Below are positions 38,055 to 50,427 of a DNA stretch of 64,000 bases, one piece after another. Each line of letters begins with the position of its first letter. Position 1 is the stretch's first letter. Below the pieces are notes generated by a model, which was given only the letters and a program-made list of their open reading frames with translations, was not told the origin of the DNA and searched no databases. The DNA is taken from positions 5,285,001 through 5,349,000 of the forward strand of contig NW_024466307.1 in the NCBI RefSeq assembly GCF_017591425.1, written 5' to 3'. The position numbers and the translations under genes are program-made. Source of the DNA: Ochotona curzoniae. Taxonomy: Eukaryota; Chordata; Mammalia; Lagomorpha; Ochotonidae.

Positions 38055-38160
38055 TAATAAAACAATTATTCATTTTTGAAAGGTGCAGGGCAGGAATCAT
38101 TGTGCAGCCCTTGCAGGTGTAGGGTTAGCGAGTTGAGCCATTGCGCTGTTCCAGTGTCCA
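38055..38160 (-). mobile_element. Possible SINE remnant
   Basis: TGAAAGGTGCAGGGCAGG and GAGCCATTGCGCTGTTCC resemble the two ends of the family with the middle lost. Confidence 0.3.
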
Positions 38161-38689
38161 GGATTTTTAATGGGCATGTGTTATTTAGGGCTGAAGTAAC
38201 AGCGTGGCTTACTTTTTAAGGCCTTTTTAAACCCCTGGATTCAAACTGATAGTGTGTCGCTCAAGGCCTTCACCATGAATCATATTGTTGGTGTAAAAGG
38301 CAGTAGGGTACAGGGCTCCTAGTAATCAAGAGTGCTCCATTTAGATAGCATATCTCAAGGGCTTGAGCTTCACCCTTAGAAGTTGCACAAGAGTCAAACC
38401 TCCCTTCCACTCCCCCACCCCCCTTTTTTTTTTGCAATATCCTAAAGCTTAATCATGTTAAATTTTTCATATATAGTGTTGATATTAAGATGTGATAATT
38501 TGAAATTAGAACTGAAATGTGTTAACATCCAGTTTTAGATCTGAATAGGTTAGTGAAACTATTTCTCAAATGATCATTGCATGATGCTGTGAAGTGAGAA
38601 AGAATGATAGCTTAGTATATTTCAGTGGAATTGTGTAACCTTTTTAGGGTGGTCATTTCCTGCCTTCCTGCCTACCTACCTAATGTTTA

Positions 38690-38958
38690 CTTGAATGGCA
38701 AAGTGAGAGATGTTAAGTCTGCTAGCTCAGTCCCCACTCCCAAAGAGTCAAGGCTGAGCCAGGAGGAGCTTGTAGTTTCATCCTGGTTTCCAACATGGGT
38801 TCAGGAGCCAAAGTACCTGGGGGCATTTTCTGCTGCTTTCCCAGGCATATTAGCAGGAAGTTGTGTCTGAAATAGAGAAGCTAGGGCATGAATTTGTGCC
38901 CATATGGGATGCTAGTGTTGCAGGCAGAGACCTAAACTGTTTGAAAAATTGGCCCCCA
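38690..38958 (-). mobile_element. Old CSINE
   Basis: CCCATATGGGATGCTAG block and AAAATTGGCCCCC end. Confidence 0.7.
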
Positions 38959-39211
38959 GAGATTCTGCATGAATCAATATTCTCTAAAATTACTATCAGT
39001 ATATAAAGATAATTTTCAAATGCTATGAAGCAAATAGTATGCAGCAAATTTAAGATTTTTTTTAAAACCTGATTTCTGTTAAATTAGAAACTATAGTTAC
39101 ACAAAAGTATAAAATAGTGCTGTTCTTAGAAGTGAAACTTTTACATAAAATTGTTACCTATATTAATAACTCCATTATGATATTTTAGAATTAGTAAATA
39201 TTTTATATTTT

Positions 39212-39470
39212 TAAAAAGATTAAAAAAAAATTTGCAAAGAGAGAGGGAGAGAAAGAAGGTCTTTTCTTCTGCTGGTTTACTTCCCAAGTGGCTGCAGCAG
39301 CCAAAGATGAGACAGGAGCCTCCACTAGGTCTCACTGTGAGTGCAGGGTCCCAAGTCTTTAGGCCATCCTCCAGCTGCTTTCACAGACCACAAGCATTGA
39401 AAGTGAGGCAGCTGGAACACGAACCGGCAGTTCTGTAAGGAGGATTAGTCTGTCACTGTGCTGGCACCAA
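39212..39470 (-). mobile_element. Old CSINE
   Basis: AAAAAGATTAAAAAAAAATTTG start; TCACTGTGCTGGCACC end. Confidence 0.7.
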
Positions 39471-40211
39471 TGAACATTTTATTTTGAACTGTACAGTGTG
39501 CAACCATTAAAATAACTGGGATGCCTAAGTGAGCACACTGATTTAGCGGCCCTGGTTTTTCTGAGAACACGTTGTTATCAGGTCATTTTATGCTTATGGT
39601 TTGAGATATAAAAATTATTTTGGGCCAAGAGGTTTTGAAGCGGTTATCCTAGAGCAGGTTAGATTTTGGCTGTTCCTGGAGGAAAGGGTAGTAAATGATG
39701 CAGTGGACTGGGGGCTGTGGAGACACCTTACGTGGGAGAAGGCCCGATCTCATGAGACAGATGGGTTCCAGGAAGGGATTATTATTATTTCTGTGTAGGC
39801 ACGAATGTCTCGCCTCCCACTTAGCGTGCCAGCTGTTTTCATGGATTTGTGCCAAATGTTGACTAAAGAATTGTGAAGGTTTCTTAAGTATCTAGTATCC
39901 TTGGGTATCTTTAATTTCTCTTGCAAATGTAAGAAATAAGTTAGGAGTGTGGTAGATTATGATAAGAGGATTAAGGGTATGGCACCCAAGCTGAACACTA
40001 AGAATGAGGTGGATTTCTGTAGATAAAAGGATGATCATAAGGTTATTTCAAGTGAAGGGATGGCATGAACAAAGGAATGAAAGTACTTGCTTCCTTGCTG
40101 AGGAAGCAGTGGTGCAGTGGAGACTGGCAGGTTTGATAAAGATTCTTGATTGAATGCATGCCAGCAATTTGAATTGTAATCTATAAGCACCTGGACTCCT
40201 TTCTTTATTGT

Positions 40212-40478
40212 GAGAAAAAGGTGCGTCTCGCATCTACTAGTTCTCTCCGCAAATGTCTACAAGTGGTACCTTGGCCAGGACTGAAGCTGTGAGCTGGGAA
40301 TTCCATCCAGACTTCCATGTGAGTGGCAGGATCCTAGCTAGTGGAGCTAGTACTGCTGGCTTCAGGGTTTGCACTAGCAGGGAGTTGGAGGTGGGAGATG
40401 CAGTGGGACGTACTTACATGCTTGGGTGTGGGGTGCTGCTGCTAAACAGAAACTCAACTGTTCAGCCAGATAACCCCA
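40212..40478 (-). mobile_element. Ancient CSINE
   Basis: GGCCAGGACTGAAGCTG and CAGCCAGATAACCCC blocks are in order; the rest is worn. Confidence 0.5.
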
Positions 40479-41129
40479 TTTCAATTTTTTTTATTTGTGC
40501 TGCAATCACAAACTAAAACTATGATATTACAGATTTTATAGATCTAATATTATGATGCAGAGATATAAGGACATCGAAGACAGTGGAACTAGAAGACAGT
40601 GCAAGAATTTCTTTAGGACATGATGATAAAGGATATTGACAGTGGAAAGGGGAAAGATGGATAAAGGATCATTGGAGGTGAAATTGTTAAGGGTGTTTTA
40701 ATTGTTGGATGGAACACTAACAGGATGGAAAAGTGAGAGGTGGTGGGTTGGTTCTACACTCATACCTCATGTTAATTGATTTTGTACTCATGAGAGATGG
40801 TTCTTATAGCTTCTGTTACTGAATTGATTTTACTGCCAAGTGCGTATTAAAAACAGAGGATAAAATAGAGGTTAACAAAGAGGCTGAGGGAAGAACAATA
40901 GTGTCTTTTGAGTTGTTGAGATGTCCAGAGAGGTCTAGCAGCTGTTAGAAATGCAGTTCTACTGTTAAAATCAGTGGAGTGTTGAGAATGATTTACCTGG
41001 TAAATAATCTTTATTGGGATAGTGGAAAAGTATGACATATATATAACCTAGGTTATGTAACTAGTGCTCCTCTTTTTGTTTTGGCAATCTTAAACAATAC
41101 CTTTTTGAATACTTTACCTTCTATTTAAA

Positions 41130-41460
41130 AAATTTTTATGATGTTTATTTTCATGGAAAAGCAGATCAGATTTTCGGAGGGAAGGAGAGACACAAAGGTA
41201 GTGAGTAGCTTATTCTGATTGCCAAGGAAACAACAAACTCACAGTTAAATCTGACCGAAAAGCATTTGCCTCTTCTTTGGGTCTGTCTTCCTGAGATTCT
41301 TTACTTCTCTCAGCTTTTGCAGCACTCCATCGTGTGTCAGAAGTGCTGGCAGCTTTGCGCACACAGGGTGGGAATACGGACATCTGCATGGCCCTTGCTC
41401 TGTCCGTCTTACTCCCTTGTGCTACTGCATCTCTGTTGAGCTTCCTGCACATAAGTTCTC
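41130..41460 (-). mobile_element. Ancient CSINE, mostly 3' part
   Basis: ATGTTTATTTTCATGGAAAAGCAGA resembles the tail end; the match fades past about 41,220. Confidence 0.35.
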
Positions 41461-41974
41461 ATTTTGTGTCACTGTAAAGCTTTCTCTGTTCATCTGTAGA
41501 TTCTTTTTTTTTTTTTTTCCTATAGGAAAGGAACTTTAGCAGTTAAAACTATTCTGTAGTGACAGAGTCCAAAATTGTTGGAAAAGTTAACTGAAGGTGC
41601 AGTTGAATACCAAAAATTTGAGCTACTTTTAGTTGTACTTTTACTGGTGGCTGGTGGGTGTTCTGTGCCTGTCTTCTAGATTTATAACGTATGGTCTGTA
41701 ACTACTCTTCCTTGGTATAATAACATACTGGCTTAACTTGTATTTCCTTCCTCATTTACTGGTCTTGATTACTACTTGATTGAGAGAGTTGAGTACGTGA
41801 GTCTATATTTTTAAGTTCACGGATCACTTTACTTATTTGTGAGTTTATGGGATTAGACTATTTGAAGTTCCTTCTTGCATAGGAATTTCTTAAAACAATT
41901 TTCTCTAATGTTTATCTTGAAACAATGGTGTATTGTTGTTACATCATGTCAAGATTGTATAGTCTCTTTTTTTT

Positions 41975-42270
41975 CTCCTTAATTTTATTTATTTATTTAG
42001 AAGGTAGGGAGCCTGTGAGAGCAAAGGTGTGTATGTGAGAGAGAAAGCAAGCACATTGCTGCTAATTCACAGATTCGCTCTACCAGTGCCTAGTAGGGCT
42101 GGAGCTGGTGTGACTCAATCTGGGAGTCAGGAGCTCACTCCAAGGCTCTCGGGCACATGGCAGGTACTGAGGAGGTAGCCAGGAGCCTCATTAGCAGGAG
42201 GCTAGTCTGGAGCCAGGGCCAGGAACTGAGGGCAGCAAATCTCCTGGGATGAAGGCATCTTAGTCATGGG
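41975..42270 (-). mobile_element. Ancient CSINE
   Basis: TTTATTTATTTAGAAGG start, GGGCTGGAGCTGGTG body, and a long GA-rich segment. Confidence 0.5.
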
Positions 42271-42939
42271 GCTCTCAGTTCTGGCTTGCAGGTGTTTATC
42301 TGTTTGCCCCACATCCTACTTTCTATTACCAGATTGAGTTGTTTCATAAGCTTTGTTCACTGGATCATAATCTTTCAGCTTGTGGTATCTAATATTGTAG
42401 TGTTTTTTTTACCATATAGTTTGGTAATGCTTGACATGTATATTGTTGAAGGTGGATCAAATACTAAGTTTATCTTTAACCTTCAGATTTAGTGGCTCAA
42501 AGATATATCAAAATAGAGGTTAATAAGTATTTTTTGTTACATTAAGTAGGTATTGAATTAGTGTACCCTCCAAAGAGATAATTAACCACTGTTCTTCTCT
42601 GACCTGCCCCACATACCACCCCCTCTTTTTCTTTTCCATTAAAGCACAAGCTTGCTTCAGGTAGTTTATAGTTATGTGGAAGTAATACATTGGACCAGGT
42701 AGCCACACGTCATTTCATGCATGTAGCGTAATGGCACTGTAATGGTTGAAGTTCTTAGAAAAGTCCAGCTGTTGGAAGGATTGAAAGCACACAGATGGGA
42801 GAGATTGATGTCAGGCTCTGGGGACTGATGCTGGTGTGTTGCTAGTAAGCATTCCGCCTTCTCTTCGTTTCCTCCTTTTCCTTTTGCACATTTTTGGAAA
42901 GGTGTGGCTTACTGTTTTTTCGTAGCCCTCACTTTTTGT

Positions 42940-43187
42940 TTTCCAAGCGGATGGGTATTATTGAAAGCAACACAAAAGGTGGCAGTGGCCAGGGCAGGTG
43001 CAGACCAAGCTAGGAGCTTAGGACTGCATCCCAGAGCCCCCGCGTGGGTGACAGGAGCTGGGGACCTCTCACTGCTGCCTTCCTGAGGTGTGTTAGCAGG
43101 GGGCGGAATGGGAAGTAGGGAGCCAGGACTTGAACTGATTAGCATTGCAAGTAACTACTTTAACCTTCTGTGTGCTAACACTGGTCT
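42940..43187 (-). mobile_element. Old CSINE
   Basis: CCCGCGTGGGTGACAGGAGC and GTGCTAACACTGGTC blocks. Confidence 0.55.
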
Positions 43188-43202
43188 CACCGGAGTCTAC
43201 TC

Positions 43203-43540
43203 TTTTTTTTTTTTTTAAAGATTTATTTTTATTATTTTTTCATTGGAAAGGCGGATATACAGAGAGGAGAGACAGAGAGGAAGATCTTCCGTCCGATGAT
43301 TCACTCCCCAAGTGAGCACAACGGGCCGATACTATGCCGATCCGAAGCCAGGAGCCTCTTCTGGGTCTCCCACGCGGGTGCAGGTTCCCAAAGCTTTGGG
43401 CCGTCCTCGACTGCTTTCCCGGGCCGCAGGCAGGGAGCTGGAAGGGAAGCGGGGCTGCCGGGATTAGAACCAGCGCCCATATGGGATCCCGGGCGTGCAA
43501 GGCGAGGACCTTTAACCACTTGTGCCACCGCGCCGGGCCC
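43203..43540 (-). mobile_element. Young CSINE with 13-bp TSD
   Basis: GGAGTCTACTCTT lies at about 43,192-43,204 and again at 43,541-43,553. Near-identical to the copy at 28,054-28,388. Confidence 0.94.
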
Positions 43541-43802
43541 GGAGTCTACTCTTAACCATTATATTGGGCAGCCTGTGTAGTGTCCTTGGTTGGTTGGTTT
43601 GTTTAAGAAGTTTGGAAGTACTATTTAAATGACTTTGCAGTTGAAACAGATTTTATTCCCTATTTTGCAAGTGATAGTAATGACTTACACACTGTAGGCT
43701 TTGTATTGGGGAAAAAATCCAATGCGTTAATTAAGACTCCTAATTTTCAAACTCATTGTTTACTTCAAATTATCAGGTAAATCACAGTATCAAGAATATT
43801 TT

Positions 43803-44135
43803 CAGGGACCTGCATTGTGATGTTGTGGGTAAAGCCATGTTCTGTAATACCAGCATTCCTATGGGCACCAGTTTGTGTTTAGACTGCTCCATTTCCAATC
43901 CACGCCCCAGTTTACAATCTGGGAAAAGCAGCAGAAGATGACCCAAGTGCTTGGACCCTTGCCACCCACACAGGAAACTTGGATGTGGTTCCAGGCTTTA
44001 GCCACCATGGTGGCCTGTTCTCATCTGAGAAGTGAACCAATGGGTGGAAGAGAACTCTCACTCCCTCTCCCACTTCCTCCCACCCCTTGTCTTCCTCTTT
44101 CTCTGTTACTTTCATGGAAGTATTTCTTTAAAACT
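43803..44135 (+). mobile_element. Old CSINE
   Basis: GACCTGCATTGTGATGTTGTGGG head; TTTCTTTAAAAC tail. Confidence 0.7.
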
Positions 44136-44147
44136 TTCTAAAACATT

Positions 44148-44462
44148 GGGACCAGTGCTGTAACAAACCACCTATGGCACCAACATACCCTGTGGGCTCC
44201 AGCTCAAGTCCCAACTGCTCTGCTTCCAATCTAGCTCCTTCTAATGTGCCTGAGAAAGCAGCAGAGGATGGCCCAAGTGTGTGGGCCCCTGCCACCAACT
44301 GGCGAGACCCAGATGAAGATCCTAGCTTTGGCTTCCAACTGGCCTAGCTCTAGCTGTTGTGAACCAATGAGTAACTCTGGGAAGTGAGCCAGCAGATGAC
44401 CTCTACCTTATCTATTCTTTCTAACTCTGCCATTCAGATAAATAAATCTTTTTAAAAAAATT
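44148..44462 (+). mobile_element. Old CSINE, rabbit-like type
   Basis: GGGACCAGTGCTGTAAC head; AACTCTGCCATTCAGATAAAT tail. Confidence 0.78.
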
Positions 44463-45834
44463 TCAAAGATGATTTTCAAAGCTACTGTTAAGAGTAGAAA
44501 AAACTCTTTAATTAAACAGATATGCCACTGAATCTTCACTTCAAAACATGGACATCAGGAAAAGCTCAATTATATATGTAGTGTGTGTATAAATAAAATG
44601 TATACATACACAAACATATATATACATGTACATGACTGTAGGTTGATTATTGGATCTATTAATAGTAGTTTATGTTTGAAACTTAAGAGCTTTTGTTTTG
44701 AAAAGGACAGAATTGTTACTATTCAGGAAATCAAGTTTTTAAAAATAATGTCTGTCTTCTGTTGATTATCATTTTTAGTACACTAAAACCTCACAAAAAT
44801 ACATAAATGTGAAAACTGAAATCCACAAATTAGTACATTTTTTATATTTTAGAGAAGGTCAGGTATTTATCATAAGATCATTGTATAATGTTACCTATAC
44901 CTTTTTGTGTATCATCTTATGGTGACCTTGTAAAATGGAGATTAAAGCCTGTCATTGTGCCTAAGCAACATAGATTTTAATAAATATCACACAAAAATAT
45001 GAACTTGGTGAAATGCTCCTTAAATTTGTTCTTGTTATATATATGTTGCACTGCATTGATCATAAAAAATTTACATGTTTCATCTAGTGGTATCAGAATT
45101 GCACCCCTGAAATGGAAACTCATAACCTTAAATTTCAAAATTTTAATGGCAAGTGCCATTAAGTTTTAGTTCTTTAAAGATCTTTACTGGTATCCAACTT
45201 TTCCTTTTAGATAAAACAAAAAACTCAGAGGCAAGTTAAATTTCTGTGGTGTTTATCTCAAAGATAATGGTTCAATTAACTAAGATAGGATTTCAGAGAA
45301 GTACAATATTGAATGTTCTTTCTGTTCTACTCCTAATACTAATGATTTTGCTGTTAGGTTGTAATGAAACTCTGGGAGTAGGTTTTTATTTATTTTCAGT
45401 ATTATGTACAGACTTCTGAGTAGGCCTATTTTTTGAAGGAAGCTAAACATAATTCAAGATTATACTTTTGTTTTTGATAAAGGAGAGAAAGAATAATAAG
45501 CCTTTATTTTAACCTAGCCTACAGAATCAGTTGTATTCATATGGTAGTGCTACCACTGGCTTACTGTGTAACATTTGTCAATGTAATAATTCCTCTGAAG
45601 CTTCAAACTGAAGTATCAAAACACATAAATATTCAAATAGTCACTTTGTGGATTTGTTATCCTCATATGACAGTTTCAATCTAATATGCTTTTGTTTTGA
45701 TCAGAGCCTATGGCTCTTAAAGGCATAATTTAGTAACAGAATAAAATGTTTTCTTATAGGTTCCGTGTGACCTATTAGGTCAAGTTTTGATTTAATTATT
45801 CATTTCCATTTGCCCATCCTACTGTTATTTTTTT

Positions 45835-46153
45835 TCTTTAAGGATTTATTTATTTTTATTGGAAAGACAGAATTACAGCAAGGGAAAGACAGAGATCTTC
45901 CATGTGCTGGTTTATTCCGCAGATGCCCAAGAAAACCAGAGCTGGCATGTCTGCAGCCAGAAATCAGGAGGTTCTTCTGCATCTTCCACTTGGGAGCAGG
46001 TGCCCAGGCAGTTGGATGAGCCTCTACTGCTTTTCCAGGCCCCAAGCAGGGAATTGGGTTAGAAGTGGAGCAGCCTCGACTCAAACAGTGCCTTTTTGGG
46101 ATGCCGGCACTGTAGGTGGAGACTTAACCTACTGTGCCACTGTACTAGCCCCA
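45835..46153 (-). mobile_element. CSINE close upstream of RASA1 exon 2
   Basis: TTTAAGGATTTATTTATTTT start; CCACTGTACTAGCCCC end, about 300 bp before the exon 2 acceptor. Confidence 0.85.
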
Positions 46154-46456
46154 ATCCCGTTATTTGTAAAAGAGGGTTTAATTGCAGTGTTTGTGCTTTT
46201 GGACAATCCTAGAAGTAGAAATGAAAGAAGTTCATATATGAGGTGATTGGACCAAGGCTTATGTAAGAGATTTAAATTTGAGTGAACAGATTGAGAAATA
46301 GTTAAAATTCTAATAATTGATTTGGAGTAAAATCTAATAACTTATGTTACATGTACAGTTTGTTTTTCAGCTACTTCTAATTATATATATTTTGAGTCAG
46401 CATAGTTCATTTTATGGTTGCTGTTTTAACTCTAGTAATTTCCCTTTTTCCCCTAG

Positions 46457-46609
46457 GTGGTATCATGGAAAACTTGATAGAACCATAGCAGAAGAGCGCC
46501 TCAGGCAGGCAGGGAAGTCTGGCAGCTACCTTATAAGAGAGAGCGATCGGAGGCCGGGCTCCTTTGTGCTTTCGTTCCTTAGCCAGACCAACGTCGTTAA
46601 TCACTTTAG
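46457..46609 (+). CDS. RASA1: RASA1 exon 2: first half of N-terminal SH2 domain
   Basis: The first base completes Gln153; then residues 154-203 follow, plus two bases of Arg204. The exon opens with WYHGKLDR, the typical SH2 start. It contains YLIRESD, in which Arg180 (human R207) is the phosphotyrosine-binding arginine of the FLVRES-type motif. The acceptor is CCCCTAG|G and the donor AG|GTAAGT. One visible difference from human is Thr197 in LSQTNVVNHF, where human has Met. This SH2 domain binds phosphotyrosines on p190RhoGAP and on receptors such as PDGFRB and EPHB4 (family knowledge). A SINE ends only about 300 bp upstream of the acceptor. Confidence 0.97.
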
Positions 46610-47573
46610 GTAAGTCTGTAGTGCTCACTGAAGGCTGTACATTTAGCTGTTTGGATATTCATAAAGATACCTGCTTTCAACAAACGTGGATGATCCAGTG
46701 ATACCAAACAATAGAGAAACCTGTCCTCAGGTAGGGATTTACAGTGATTTAGAGTGATTTCTGTTGAACATTTTTAATTTAAAAGCATTACTATTAGTCC
46801 ACCTTAACCTGAAAATCCTCATACTTTTAAATTGTAAAAAACCTGCAAATAAGCTTGAGTATTAAAGTAGAAATTAAAGAAGTGTGAACTCTTAGATGGC
46901 AGAGGAGGAAATACTGCTTGAAAATCAAGGTCTGAGCCTTTAATTCTTAGCTTCACCATTCTGGAATTTTGCAGTAACTTTAAAGGGACATGTTGATACC
47001 ACAGTCTGTGTGTAAATACCTTTACATTTCTTATATCCTTTTTCATATTTATGGGAGAAATGAAAAAAAAGTAAGATAGTGCCTATATTAATTGACCAAG
47101 GGTTTGTGTACCCTTGACTTTTAGATTTTAAAATGAGTTTAAAAAATATACATATACTTACATATGTGTTGTTATTGTTATATTTTGTATAGATATTTTA
47201 ACATGTGAGCTACTTTTAGTAAGCGTTTTAAAACTAGCTATGTAATTCAGTCTCCTATAGAAATGAAGAGAAATAAGGTTAGATTTCCAGGAATTAATTG
47301 AATTATATATATGTTCGTGGGTCTCATAAACCATGTTAAATGTATACACAAACTAGTATTCGTATATGTGATTGTTACATGACATTATGTTCGTGTGTTT
47401 TAAAAGCAATAATAAATAATACCCATTGTGAATATGCTAATGCTATTTTATTATAGGAATATTGGTAAAAGGAAAATATGAAAATTGTGAATTTATAATT
47501 TATGAAATTGAGTTTCCTGCTGGCTGTAACAATTTATATGGTGATGCGAGATTTTTTTTTCTCATCCACTTAG
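46610..47573 (+). other. RASA1: RASA1 intron 2
   Basis: GT-AG intron of 964 bp splitting Arg204. It is AT-rich, with no recognisable repeat or other gene. Confidence 0.95.
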
Positions 47574-47709
47574 GATTATTGCTATGTGTGGAGATTATTA
47601 CATCGGTGGAAGGCGTTTTTCTTCATTGTCAGATCTAATAGGTTATTACAGTCATGTTTCTTGTTTACTTAAAGGAGAAAAATTACTTTATCCAGTTGCA
47701 CCACCAGAG
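47574..47709 (+). CDS. RASA1: RASA1 exon 3: second half of N-terminal SH2 domain
   Basis: The first base completes Arg204, then 45 codons give residues 205-249, beginning IIAMCGDYYIGG and ending PVAPPE. This covers the later strands and second helix of the SH2 domain, including the SLSDLIGYYSHVS helix that helps form the specificity pocket. The acceptor is CCACTTAG|G. The exon ends at phase 0 on GAG and is followed by GCAAGT, a GC donor. No GT donor would keep the frame into exon 4 with the known protein order, so a GC-AG intron is the only consistent reading. Confidence 0.96.
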
Positions 47710-48265
47710 GCAAGTAAAATATGGATAAAATATCATTGAAAACTTTTTTTTTTGCTTTAATTATGGGTTTTAGTTTCTTTGGAGAAGTGTGACATTAAGT
47801 TCTGCTTGTAATGTTACTTTGAACAAAACTGAGTTTTTTGAAATAGAGAAGGCAATTTTTCAGTAATTTTATATTTAAGCAGGCAGATTTTTTAAAAAGT
47901 AATACTGTATGGTGATGACTTAGCAAATATTTTTCATGTTTGAGGAGTAATAACTGGTTTCATATCCTGAAGAGAGATTTCCTATCCCTGAAGATGCTGC
48001 AAATATAGGATAATTTGTATTTCCTACATTGGTTTATTTAAGCCACAGTGGTCATTCCGATTACCTGATAAAAACACTGATAATACTTTTAAAAGAGTTT
48101 CTGTTAGTGGAAGAATGGGCTTTTCTAGGCCGTTGCTGCTGAGCGGCTCGGTAGAAATTAGTCTGGATGATTCTGCAGGATTATGAAGCACTGACTTTAC
48201 TCTTCTGTAGACCTACTTTTGACATGACAAAGAAAGATCTAATTTTTTTTTTCAATTGATTCTAG
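47710..48265 (+). other. RASA1: RASA1 intron 3, GC-AG type
   Basis: 556 bp, phase 0, beginning GCAAGTAA after GAG and ending TTCTAG. Apart from the second base, the donor is a near-perfect U1 match, as is usual for GC donors. No other element was seen. Confidence 0.93.
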
Positions 48266-48336
48266 CCAGTGGAAGATAGAAGGCGTGTGCGAGCCATTCT
48301 GCCTTATACAAAAGTACCCGACACTGATGAAATAAG
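48266..48336 (+). CDS. RASA1: RASA1 exon 4: start of SH3 domain
   Basis: Encodes residues 250-272 (PVEDRRRVRAIL onward) plus two bases of Ser273. It links the N-terminal SH2 domain to the SH3 domain and carries the first SH3 strand. The usual ALYDY motif appears in the divergent form ILPYT, as in human p120GAP, whose SH3 domain is atypical. The acceptor is ATTCTAG|CCA and the donor AG|GTATTT, which is weaker than its neighbours beyond the first four bases. The exon is 71 bp long. Confidence 0.96.
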
Positions 48337-49204
48337 GTATTTTATAGTATATTCTCATGTATAAGCGTTGAAATTGGCATTGCAGAAGCTGTGCTTTGAA
48401 GTTGTTTTGATCTTTGTGTAGGAGAATTTTGAAATTTCAGGAAATAGAGTGAAGTGAGGTTAATACTGGATCTGCGTTGCCTGTAGTGCTGCGTTGGTTC
48501 AGGCTGTAGATATGGTCTGTAGGAGAAACGGTTTAGCTTTCTTCCCATGGTCTCAGGTAAGCGGAGTCTTCCTGGGCTGCAGCTATAAATGACACTGAGA
48601 ATTATTTGCTTTCTCTGATGTAATAGGTGAATAATTTTAAATGTTAAGAATATCAAGGAATTATAGAACATGATAGTTTGTTGTTTGTGCGGTGTACACT
48701 TTGACTTTCATGTAAATGAGAAATTCTCATTCTTTTTGTAAGCCATTTAATGCAAAGGAACTGTGTCTTAACCTTAAAATAAGAAGGCACCATCTGGTTA
48801 AATTACTCATTCTGAGTTGCTCTTTGAAATTGGTGAGAATATTAAAAATGTAGTAAAAATTTTTACACTGAAAATCTCTGGAAGTGTTTTTTTAAAAATC
48901 AAATTAGAGATTTAACCCTCAAATAGGAATTATATTTATTTATAGTTGTCCTAAAAGTAATTATTTCTCATTTAAATTTCATGAACTCATGTCCCATCAT
49001 TTAAGTTGGAAATTCCAATAAAAGAAAGGAGAAAAGTATATATCATAACTGAGAACATTGGTAAATTCAATTTAGGGATTATAAATAACTTGTCAATTCC
49101 CGGAGGGATCTCAGAAAGTAGTTCTGGAAGTATGATCCATGTTACCGTGAAAATTTTGCAAGATCTATTTGAGCTGGTTCTTGCCTGAAGGGCCTTGACA
49201 AAGT

Positions 49205-49440
49205 TCCGAACCAGCGTGCATTATTTTCTCTCCCTTTTACTCATTCACCCACCAGCAGCCCACAATGACCAGGCCTGGCTGGAACAGAGCTGGATGTCTC
49301 AATTCACCGTCCAATGCTCTTCAGTGGGCGGCAGGAGCCCAGAGCCACTGCTTGCTGCCTCTTAGGATCTGTTTGGTGGGGCACACAAGCAATTAACTGA
49401 ACCCAGAAGCTCTGAGGTGGGAGGGATATCCTAACTCAAG
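49205..49440 (-). mobile_element. Ancient CSINE
   Basis: TCATTCACCCACCAGCAGCC and GGCGGCAGGAGCCCAGAGCC are loose matches to the body in antisense. Confidence 0.4.
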
Positions 49441-49959
49441 TTTAGCCTCCCATCCAACTTTTTTCTTTTTAATTCGCTGTTTTCATGAACACTTTGAAGT
49501 TCCCTTAGGATTATCTAGAGATTCATTATGAGGATCTGATTCCCGTAACTTGGTCCGTGGAGAAGCCCTGTGGTCTGCTTTCTGTGAGCTGGAGACTCAG
49601 GAAAGCCGGGATCTAACTTAATCCAGGGCAGAGGCTTCATACTCAGGGAAGTGATGGTGTGAATATCCCAGCTCAGCCAGGGAGGCAAAGAAAAGAGGTA
49701 CGTTCTGCCTTCCACATGTGTCCCATTCAGGCCCTCACTGGACTGGGTGATGCCCTGCCACACTGAGAGGGCAGGATAATTTATAGGTAGTTCACTGACT
49801 CAAATGCTGCGTTGACTCACTACACTCTTCATAGACAAATGCGAAAGTATTTATTCTGGGTGCTCTGTGACTCAGTCGGTTTGACATGTAAAGCTAATCA
49901 TCCTACTCCTTGGCATCAAAATTATTTCTAAGACACCATTTGCATTTTCCACTGTGATT

Positions 49960-50279
49960 TTTTAAAATTGATTTATTTTTATTGGAAAAGCAGATATACA
50001 GAGGAGAGACAGAAAGATCTTACATCCGCTGGTTTACTCCCCAAGTAGCCACAATGGCTGGAGCTGAGCTGATCTGAAGCCAGGAGGCAGGAACTCCTAC
50101 TGGGTCCCCAACACGGTCATGGGATCCCAAGGATTTTGGCCATCTTCTGCTTTTCCAAGCCAGAAGTGGAGAGCTGGATGGAAAGGAAAGCAACCAGAAC
50201 GTGAACCGATCGGTGCCCGTATGAGATCTCAGAACTTGCTGGAGGGAGATTCAGCTAATTGAGGCATTGCGCTGGCCCC
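49960..50279 (-). mobile_element. CSINE with short TSD
   Basis: TCCACTGTGA occurs on both sides (before 49,960 and from 50,280). Head GCATTGCGCTGGCCCC. Confidence 0.85.
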
Positions 50280-50427
50280 TCCACTGTGAAGTTTGCAGTA
50301 ATGGTACAAAGGGTAGAACTACTGGCCCTTGGATAGAAATCAGGCCAGTGGTCGACACTGAAGTGCACAGTGTTCGTCACTGCTCCAGGCTTGCAGTCAG
50401 TCAAGAATAGTTGCACATCAAGTGTTC

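Larger units (their letters stand above)
15270..46456 (+). other. RASA1: RASA1 intron 1 (31.2 kb)
   Basis: GT-AG intron splitting Gln153, with donor GTAAGT and acceptor CCCCTAG. It holds some thirty SINE copies and two antisense L1 pieces, listed separately. Stretches in which I see no gene or recognisable repeat are 15,570-17,112, 17,371-19,600, 19,896-20,500, 20,930-21,252, 21,576-22,424, 25,241-26,179, 27,441-28,020, 33,701-34,311, 34,591-35,072, 35,396-37,261, 39,471-40,211, 40,479-41,129, 42,271-42,939 and 44,463-45,834. Confidence 0.95.

Noticed and set aside
15270..46456. Alternative first exon for the short (p100) RASA1 isoform
   Set aside because: No short ATG-bearing exon ending in the required phase with a good donor could be picked out with confidence in intron 1.
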